Part shown: piece by piece, positions 56,840-64,000 of the stretch
Layout of the letters: the number at the start of each line of letters is the position of its first letter
How positions within the stretch are numbered: position 1 is the first letter of the stretch
Assembly (NCBI GenBank): GCA_019096195.1
Contig: JAGTXK010000091.1
Coordinates: 372,001 to 436,000 of the forward strand
Source of the DNA: Boletus sp. NGJ
Taxonomy: Eukaryota > Basidiomycota > Agaricomycetes > Boletales > Boletaceae
Direction: 5' to 3'
Length of the DNA stretch: 64,000 bases
The notes under the pieces: model-generated
Seen by the model: the letters and a program-made list of their open reading frames with translations, nothing else
What the model was told of the DNA's origin: nothing
Database searches by the model: none
Program-made: the position numbers and the translations under genes

Positions 56840-59049
56840 ATGAGCAGACTCCCTCCGTCTCTGCTATACCTAACGATCTACAATACTGCTCTTCGACCTG
56901 ACATCTCAACGACACATGATGATGAGGATGCCGAGGAACAGGCCCAAATTTTATTCTACACCTCACGCGACCGAGCTGTCTCACGGGACAAGATGCTGAG
57001 GCAGGTTGGGCTTGCGAAAGCGCTCGTTAACTTTGCAGAGTGAGGGAACCAATGAATACGGTGGTGGGTGTGTGCAGAACTAAACGTTCGCCAGGATCTT
57101 CCATTCAACAGATCCATGTCAGAATGTTCATTCGCAATCCAGAAGGATGGTCATGGTGAACCCGGAGCCCAACTTTTGGATGCATATAGTGAGCGTGGCC
57201 TCGTCTGCGTTGGTGTCATCCCCTTGAGTGCCCAACCATTCAGGCCGTCGAGCTGGCAAAGACATCGCGTGCTCCGATTGTAAAGCCCAAGACCCGGGAT
57301 AAAGGCAGAGGGAAAGCCAAAGAGGAGGAAGAGAGTCAAGTACCACAGTTTGACTACCACGATGGCACCTTGCATGATTCTGCGATACGGGGACATCTCA
57401 TGCGAGGTTATGAACAATTCAAGGTCGGTTTCACGTTCTGGTTCGTTCCTCGAGGGATGACGCAACGTGGCTTTCAGTTGACCCATGGGTCCTTCTCTTC
57501 GATATTGTCTTCGTTGGGGCAACAGGCTCTGGAGTTGCAGCTTGAGCGATTCTTTACCATCTGGGCATGGACATGGGATCCAGATAAGGATTTTAGCCTT
57601 GGCATAGACCTTGGTGCGCGCATGTCTCCCCACCAGGGTGGCACAGTAGTTCACCCGACTTCCCTCCCAGGCTTGCCTCTCCATCCATCATATCAATTGA
57701 TCCTTCCGACCATTGATAATTTCTCATCACAAATACCCGAGGGAGTTGCTGCGCTTGTATTGACGCAAAGCCATGTCGCTCCTTCCAGCAGATATAGAAG
57801 TTCACGATACCCCGTTGCATTGGCACGACATCTAATGAACCACCTTACTCCAACGCTTGGACCCGCTACTCTTTCTCCCTCGACAATTCAACCAGAAAGA
57901 CTGGACGACGTGTGCCGCGGAGATCATGACGACCGACGGACAGGACCGAGTCTGGAAGCACCTCCTTCGGGTGGTCTTCTTGGTGTAAGCATAAGTATGA
58001 GGATGGACGTCAGGAAATGGGCCTGGCCGTCGTTTGGAAAGGGACCCAACGCCAAAGAATTGGATACAAATGCGGGCGATGACGTTGTCTCCCATTCCAC
58101 ATCCGGACGTGCTGAAGTTCAGGTAGATCAAAGCGCGCTGGATGACGCAATAGGGTCTGATAATTCATTTGGTTTACCTACGGAGAAGCCTTGTGCGCTC
58201 AACGAGCACGAGAAACATCAGGTAAAACCGGACTCTGACGCGTCAGAAGCGGACACACCCCGTCCATCAAGAGCTCCTCAACCGACTTTGGATTCCTCAG
58301 ATGCTTCGCTGAATGACTCAGATCCTGGCGTTGACACTCCAACGACTGTCTACAGCGAAAAACCGCAGTTTACTTGGACAGACGTCTTCCTCGCGCCTAG
58401 TCACGAATCGCTGGCAACTTCTCAAAGGAGGGTATACCTGCTCAAGGTCAGCATAGATAACCTTTTTATGTAGCAGGTATTCAGTCCGTTTCTCAGCACG
58501 GCCAGTACGCTGTTGCGTTGCTCAGTAATGACTTGGATGACGCAGAAGCTTGGGTGAAGCCAACCCACTGCTTGCTCGAAGATGTGGAGAAGATCGTAAG
58601 CGAAGATGGCGAACGGTGGGTTGCGGATGGATGATGTTAGTTTTGCAAAACTAAATTGACACCCAGCAATATGGCGGCCACGTTACCATCCGCGACCAAA
58701 ATTCTCGAGCCCAAAGACAGTCGCATTCTCAAAACTGGAGACTACGTGAATGCGAGTGGAGAAACGGCGCCCAAGTCGGATCATCTGTTTGAAGCGAAAA
58801 GACTATTGGACAGGTAGAGCACATTGTAAATTACATGTTAAACGATAATTAACGACAGACCCAAGGGAGCCTGCGGTGATGGAAATTTTTTCTAGAGGCT
58901 TGCATCCCCAGCATTGGCACATGGCTTCTCGGATCGCCGATCCTGTTGAAAACGAGAAGGGGGAGGCGTATCTGGAAGTATCCCGTAAAGAAGCGACCTT
59001 ATCAGACGTTGATAATATACTGCGCGGGCTATACAAGACCCATGTCTAG
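56840..59049 (+). CDS. CCZ1: Vacuolar fusion protein Ccz1-like (Mon1-Ccz1 Rab7 GEF subunit)
   Basis: Ccz1 pairs with Mon1 to activate Rab7/Ypt7 at late endosomes and vacuoles. The first longin domain starts 'MSRLPPSLLYLTIYNTALRP' and holds 'AQILFYTSRDRAVSRDKMLR'. Further exons give 'EPNFWMHISVELAKT', 'DGTLHDSAIRGHLMRGYEQF' and 'LTHGSFSSILSSLGQQALEL'. A Ser/Pro/Asp-rich middle ('DASEADTPRPSRAPQ') leads to 'SRRVYLL'-type core sequence and the C-terminal longin part 'YLEVSRKEATLSDVDNILRG', ending 'LYKTHV' with TAG at 59047-59049. ATG 56840 is preceded by no better start in frame. Introns at about 57039-57080, 57098-57140, 57187-57240, 57422-57475, 58447-58500 and 58613-58668 are fitted by eye. 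Confidence 0.8.
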
Positions 59050-59423
59050 AGGAGCAGGCCCAATTAATTGTATCATTCTCGCCGTCCGACGGACAATTGG
59101 GCCTCTCCGAACCCGTCCAAGTCCCTGGCGACCTGCTTCTTACCATCGTTGGTACCTGTGACCTAATGGCCGCTCTGCGGGGCAAACCCAGGCTTGACGG
59201 CAATAATTGGAGCCCGTCATCATTGAAACAGTCGTTCTTTGGAGTGGTACACGGGACGAGCGTCAAAACACGGGCAGATATGTATACCCGGACAGACTTC
59301 TTTCGGCTCTGTCAAATTTCATTGATAGGCGAGGCTTTTGTTTTATTGTGCCATTGCCAGTGTGCAGCATGTGGAGACACTCCCCTGGTCGAGGTGGATC
59401 GACTCAAACATTTTGATATGTGA
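59050..59423 (+). other. Unassigned stretch with protein-like reading in two frames
   Basis: Just after the CCZ1 stop, one frame reads 'EEQAQLIVSFSPSDGQLGLS', 'EPVQVPGDLLLTIVGTCDLM' and 'RLDGNNWSPSSLKQ'. An overlapping frame then reads 'GRYVYPDRLLSALSNFIDRR', 'GFCFIVPLPVCSMWRHSPG' and stops at 59416. Both look more like protein than chance ORFs, and the switch near 59215-59240 could be an indel or an unseen intron. No family was recognised and no clear ATG precedes it. It could be a decayed gene, the end of an alternative CCZ1 transcript, or coincidence. Confidence 0.3.
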
Positions 59424-59763
59424 TCTGATCTTGTACGGATTTCACTGACCTTGATTGCCGTTCTGCGCTTAAACTGAGCTGGATTTCGAGGGTCCTCTCT
59501 CCGTTTCGGAAGGTGCCAAGGTTCGGTTATCGTCCATGATTCAGGTTTACAACTTTACTCCGGCTTCCCGTGCGGTCGCACGACGGAAGCGATCACTCGC
59601 GTTTTTTCCTGACATTCCATGGGACAAACACGTTACAAGGCAAAAAGGTTGGATCTCGTAACCAGCTCACGATTTTATACCCCACTGGGAATTGATTTAA
59701 ACCATCACCATCTTGCACTTTCCAGGACACAAAGTCCCGTCCACTGGAGCCCTAATCAAGACC
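59424..59763. other. Promoter region of the FAD monooxygenase gene
   Basis: About 340 nt with no coding signal. It is less pyrimidine-rich than the promoters of the housekeeping genes nearby. Confidence 0.3.
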
Positions 59764-61639
59764 ATGTCGTTTTCCGTGAAGGCTTCCATGAGGTTGAATA
59801 TCATAGTCGTAGGCGGAGGTGAGCGATTCCTTCATCCTCAGTGTTCATCCAAATAATCCTGTAGGTATCTCTGGCTTGGCCGTTGCGTTCAGGCTGAGTC
59901 AAGCGGGGCACACTGTCCGTGTCATCGATAAGTCGAGACCTGAACAGGTACATTCTCAAATCTAACTCCGCCCACGTTTCTTTAACGTGCAACACATCGT
60001 TGTGAATCACAGAAAGCGTGTGGCGTCCGAGTCCCACCAAATCTCACAAAGATTCTAGAGGAATGGGGTCTCGGAAAACAACTTGCTCGGTGGGGTAAGC
60101 CGACCAGGAAAAGTCATTGCTACTCAAGTGAGTGCGCCCCATGCGACATGATTAATTGTGATTGATGACAGCGCCCATAATCGCAACAGTGGAGACAGGC
60201 GAATTAGCAGGACATTTGCTGTGGCCTCAGACAGAAGTGTTGCAAGAAATTGGTGCCGAGTACTTTTTGATGCATGTGAGTACTCGTTCATGTGTCATTC
60301 ATGTGTCATTGAGCGTAATGATGTGTCCAGTACCAAGACCTTCACGCAATGCTGCATTCCGCGGCAAAGTCGGCAGGTGTTCAGATATCTTACGACACCC
60401 TTGTTACCAACGTCTCCGCTAATCCCCCGAGAGTTGAGCTGGCTTCGGGTACAATGTTGCTCGGAGACCTGATCATAGGGGCGGACGGACTGTGTGGTAT
60501 TGTGCGTAAGACTGTCGCCGGGACGTCGAATGGCGGTCGACCCAGCACGGACAACTTTTCTGTCTACGTGTAAGCGTGCGGGCGTTATCTGTGGGCGCAA
60601 ACTCAAGGGTCACTTAGAGCAACCATTTCCCGAGAACAATTGCGCAAGGACCCCGAGCTTGACGTGTTTACAAATCCAGAGCGTGGTGGGATACAGGCAA
60701 GTAAGATTACTGTTTTTTGTTCTAAATTAACTCGGCAAAAGTACCCGATCTGGATGGGTACATCTTCTCATGCGATTGGCTTCCCCGTGGTATGTAGTAC
60801 CACGCCATACTTATTCGTGCACGACATTCACGATGTGAACTCTCCAGCGAGACAACAGCGCGTATACGATACATATATTTTGGCCAGACAGCTTGATGGA
60901 TCCGGGCGACGACATACCCGAGGAATGGAATTTCACGATACCAAGGAGAAAATTTTGCTTCTCCGGAGACCCAAAGTGGGAGGTTCGCTCGGGTACTCGG
61001 ACGCTTCTCATCGTACATATAGGCTCAAGCGACTGCTCGATCTCTGTCCCGTAATCCAGCGCAGGCGCTACATCAGAAGAGATCCCCTGACAGAATGGTC
61101 AGACAGTTCGGGGAGGATTATCTTGATGGGTGAAGCGGCTCATCCGTCGCTGGTAAATAATCTGCGTTCAAATCTTGGCCTTGATTGCCTGACATGCAGG
61201 ACAGCCTTGCATCACTCATAGTGCAAGTCTCCAACTGGAGGATGCCGAGGTCCTCGGAGGGCTCTTGTCTCGCCTTAAAACCTGGGACCAACTGCCTCAG
61301 CTTGTGGAAGGGTTCCAAGACCTTCGGGAAGAACGTTGTCAAAGTGTGCACGAGAAAGAGCTGATGGGCTTTCGGCTTGTATGGCTCCCCCCTGGTCCGC
61401 GTCGGGATGAGCGGAATCAATCACTGCGGGCCATGATGACGTTAGGGCTGCAAGGTTGGGATGAGGAGAAAATGAGGTGCCAATGGGAACAGATAAGTGA
61501 GGTCCTTGGATACAGTGCTCGAGAAGCCGCGGAGGACTGGTGGGTAAGTTGGGGCATGCTCCGGGAGCGGAGTCTATCAACTTCTACGCCATTTGCTACA
61601 TCAGTTATCGGGCAAGAACAAATGGTGATATTCTCCTAG
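59764..61639 (+). pseudogene. FAD-dependent monooxygenase (salicylate-hydroxylase type), reading frame broken
   Basis: Flavin hydroxylase of the PHBH/salicylate type. ATG 59764 starts 'MSFSVKASMRLNIIVVGGG' with the dinucleotide-binding motif 'VVGGGISGLAVAFRLSQAGH'. Then come 'CGVRVPPNLTKILEEWGLG', the DG motif 'LLGDLIIGADGLCGIVRKTV', 'FVHDIHDVNSPARQQ', the GD-type motif 'GRIILMGEAAHPSL', 'SASLQLEDAEVLGGLLSRL' and a C-terminal helical part ending at TAG 61637-61639. Two changes of frame are needed that no plausible intron explains: between 'RVYDTY' and 'WPDSLMDPGDDIPEEWN' (about 60885), and between 'GDPKWEVR' and 'RLLDLCPVIQRRRYI' (about 61000). Either the gene is a young pseudogene or the assembly has indels. 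An intact version would oxidise an aromatic or polyketide substrate, unknown here. Confidence 0.7.
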
Positions 61640-61726
61640 ATTGCTTTTGTATTGTGCCACTGTATGGAGTGATCATCCTTTTTACACGAAAATGCATGTA
61701 TGGTGGAGTCGTGCCATAAGTACAGT

Positions 61727-62424
61727 TTAGATGTAGAACTCGGGTTTTCTGGCGTTGATGCCGTACTCTGCAAGTGCTGCACTCAGGTCATCCATGGTTA
61801 AAGTCGTCCTTGTTTTGTCCTTTGGGGATGTCAGGAACTCGTCAATGGGAGCAGGGTTGGTAAAGACAAACTTTTGCAGCTCCAGGACCCGAGGCGGTCG
61901 TACGAGCCCGCCCGCTCGCCGCATTTGTGCGTATACGGGCATGTTGATATGCATCAGAGGCAATATCGGAGACGAATTTCTGGGCAGCAAGGGAAAGAAG
62001 ACGTTTCCTTCGAATAATGAGACACGACAGTGGGTAAAGACGGAATCTACTCACAGGCGGACATCTTCGCATTCGAACCCAACTCTCTGGAGATAATAAT
62101 CTGTGACCTCATTGGGGATCTGTGATGGCCATCGGTTTAGGCGGACGGCGAGGGGATAAAAATTGGACGTACTAGGGGTTCATATTCATCAAGCATGAGC
62201 AGGAATTCCGCCAAAGTGCGGTCCTTGCGTGCCTCTTCTGCTGCCTGACGTGTTTGCGGCTGAGATGGGACGGTTGCGGTTGAAGAGCTGCTGGCAGCTA
62301 CGGCGGTCGTTGGCTGGGAGGTCTGTGGAAGTTGCTGAGATACATCCGAGTAGGACTGATACGAATACTGGGATGTCTGAGGTTGGGGTGTTGGTGAATC
62401 CGAATATGTCGTCGATGCAGACAT
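61727..62424 (-). CDS. TAF10: Transcription initiation factor TFIID/SAGA subunit Taf10
   Basis: Histone-fold protein shared by TFIID and SAGA. ATG 62424-62422 starts 'MSASTTYSDSPTPQPQTSQY', a Gln/Ser/Thr-rich disordered leader. The conserved core is 'DRTLAEFLLMLDEYEPL', 'IPNEVTDYYLQRVGFECEDV', 'RLLSLAAQKFVSDIASDAYQ', 'HARIRTNAASGRART' and 'LTMDDLSAALAEYGINARKP', ending 'EFYI' with TAA at 61729-61727. This is the standard Taf10 fold in full. Three introns. The adapter-type SAGA partner gene ADA1 lies about 20 kb away in the same window; I infer no regulatory link. Confidence 0.94.
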
Positions 62425-62849
62425 GGCTGAACGAGTGCTGCCGCGTCGGAGTCACCAACCCGGCAGCCCCCAGCTATATAACCCTCCCGCTCCTCTTCAA
62501 TTTCTCTTCCCCACCTCAACAAGTGCTCTCCATGGTGAGTCTCTCCCCATCACACCAACGTCCTACACGATGTTTGAGGCATTTGGCTTTATGCGGGAGT
62601 CATCCTGCACTGCAGAAAAACCATCTCAGCTACCTTCGGTGGGAACATCCTACCGTTTTTTCTGACCCTTCTTTGCCTCCACTCCCTAGTTTCAACATGC
62701 TGACCACATTCTGTTATAGCACTCCAACTTGTAATATCACTTCTGTATTTACTACGAATCCATATCTTGGTGTTAGAGTCCACGACTGAGCCTTTGCAAG
62801 ACATTCGGTACGATGGAGCCAACAGCTGTGAGCTGATTTCAGCCTCTGG
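62425..62849. promoter_or_regulatory. TAF10 promoter and RPC4 3' flank
   Basis: About 425 nt between two minus-strand genes. The TAF10-proximal 100 nt are G/A-rich on the minus strand (C/T-rich on plus). A plus-strand ORF from 62423 has no domain and starts with a non-ATG codon. No RNA gene was recognised. Confidence 0.35.
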
Positions 62850-64000
62850 CTACACAGAGTCCATCCTGATGAGACTAGTGTCGTCAAGCGCAGTGGTACT
62901 ATTGTCTGCAAGCTCCATAGAAGTCAACAAGGCGTCAAGATCCGGTGAGACCACGAATCTCTTGTTAACCTCGCCCAGCACGTGAAGCTTCTTGTTTTCC
63001 ACGTCCAAATGAACTGCCTGCTGGAGGAACGACGGTTGCGTAGCCTCTGAGACCTGGAATACATGCGTCGGTACAGGTCACGAAAACAGGGGCAGGAGGG
63101 CCCATACATTCAGGACGATTTCATTACCCAGACGCATCTTCACCCTTCCGCTGCGGTAGACCTCGATATGGCCAATCACGCCATCTACTCTTGGCATTTC
63201 TTTTGGCGCTTCAGGACCAACTTGGGTCTCAGACGCCGTGGATTCTGATGCAGATGCTGGGGGCTTGGTATCCGTCGCAAATGATACCTTGCGCTTCAGC
63301 GTAGAGGGGCCTTGATCTGGGCTGTCTACATCCATCTCTTTTGAGGATTCTGTGGTTGGTACTGAAGTGGATACAAATGTTGGGAAAGGTTCCGGAAACT
63401 GGAAAAAATATAGCCGCTCCTGTCGAACACCCTGCTGAAGACATGGTTTTTTCTGCGTTCATGAATCTAATGAGAGTACGGACCTCAGCCATGTTTGCTT
63501 GAATTGCGAAATCCTCCATGAGATCTTCAAGAGCTTCTTCTTCCTCGCTTTCGCTCAGATTGAGTGCGTTTGAACGATCTACATCCTTGAGGTTCTCAGC
63601 GGAAGGTCCTACGAATCCGTGTAATTTGGTATGGTCAAGCGGAAGGGATGACGAAGGGAAGTTACCCTGATTGTTTGATACTGATGGTATTGAGAGTTCT
63701 CCAATCTCTGTTTTCACTCCTTTCCTTTTTCCTCGGTCCCGCCGTTCTCTTTGCAGAGCCTCGGGGGCCATCCAATCCAACTGCCGCACATTCTCCATGT
63801 CGATGATCTCGACACCGTCTTCTGGTTCTGAGTAAACCTCCTCGTCACTCTCCTTTTTTGGTCTCTGGGCCGTGTCAATCAGCGAATTTTCGCGTTGTTT
63901 ATCTTTCTTCAACGTCGGTGCCGCAAAGTTCGACAAGTTGGCACCCGAAGCCGGCTCCTTATCAGGCCCTTGCGGAAGGATGGGCGTAAAATTGGACCTT
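62850..64000 (-). CDS. RPC53: DNA-directed RNA polymerase III subunit RPC4 (Rpc53-like), 5' end outside window
   Basis: Rpc53/RPC4 forms the TFIIF-like Rpc37-Rpc53 dimer of RNA polymerase III, acting in initiation and termination/reinitiation. The visible N-terminal half is charged and disordered ('ENSLIDTAQRPKKESDEEVY', 'VEIIDMENVRQLDWMAPEAL'). The dimerisation domain begins 'GVIGHIEVYRSGRVKMRLGN' and continues after introns with 'EATQPSFLQQAVHLDVENKK' and 'LHVLGEVNKRFVVSPDLDAL', ending 'SLIRMDSV' at TAG 62852-62850. The frame is open to base 64000, and the start codon lies beyond the window. Introns at about 63025-63110 and 63375-63480. Confidence 0.88.

Noticed and set aside
1-64000. tRNA, rRNA, retroelement or virus-derived sequence
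   Set aside because: I looked for T-loop consensus sequences, reverse transcriptase, integrase and capsid-type motifs on both strands and saw none I could support. A covariance-model or profile search could still find a divergent tRNA or short fragment.

Overview
This is nuclear DNA of a filamentous fungus. It carries about 34 closely packed genes on both strands, nearly all interrupted by many short (about 45-60 nt) GT-AG introns, with intergenic gaps of roughly 100-1000 nt. The gene set (fungal sulfite reductase with a flavodoxin module, velvet factor, fused DhaK-DhaL kinase, ZAP1-like zinc-finger factor, Bem3-type RhoGAP, F-box/LRR family member) and the intron density point to an Agaricomycete basidiomycete. 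A Rhizoctonia/Ceratobasidium-like fungus is my best guess, by inference only. No rRNA, tRNA, CRISPR, retroelement or virus-like element was recognised. The only mobile element seen is a small non-autonomous inverted-repeat element (MITE-like) at 29867-30115.

Layout. 1-9.8 kb: 3' part of lanosterol synthase (ERG7), sulfite reductase beta subunit (MET5) and, convergent, alanine:glyoxylate aminotransferase (AGX1). 9.9-17.1 kb: dynein intermediate chain, a broken F-box/LRR gene, a NEPRO-like nucleolar gene and tRNA-splicing endonuclease subunit SEN2. 17.8-25.2 kb, all on the minus strand: SAC3/GANP (THP3/LENG8-like), cytochrome c1, a CYSTM cysteine-rich peptide, a velvet factor and TIM23. 25.4-33.4 kb: a mitochondrial TPR protein, a polynucleotide-kinase-like P-loop protein, cyclin CTK2, the MITE, and a bacterial-type Fe-S L-serine dehydratase with a mitochondrial presequence. 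33.9-45.2 kb: Bem3-like RhoGAP, a LIG4-like DNA ligase core, SAGA subunit ADA1 and makorin. 45.5-52.4 kb: an MBL-fold lactonase-like enzyme followed by its own decayed tandem copy, a cytidylyltransferase-like gene lacking a catalytic histidine, a ZAP1-like factor and dihydroxyacetone kinase. 52.4-64 kb: ubiquitin protease, CCZ1, an unassigned possibly coding stretch, a frame-broken FAD monooxygenase, TAF10 and the 3' part of RNA polymerase III subunit RPC4.

Most genes are housekeeping and there is no sign of a single biosynthetic cluster. Several serve shared machineries: transcription (ADA1, TAF10, CTK2, RPC4, ZAP1, velvet), RNA processing (SEN2, NEPRO, THP3-like) and mitochondria (CYT1, TIM23, TPR protein, serine dehydratase). 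Several gene pairs are divergent and share promoters of only about 110-170 nt. The most unusual signals are exon/intron oddities (a 7-nt microexon in MET5, a GA-AG intron in ERG7, a GC-AG intron in the cytidylyltransferase), the decayed MBL duplicate, the H-to-T change in the cytidylyltransferase signature, and the MITE. I found no convincing new multi-gene system.
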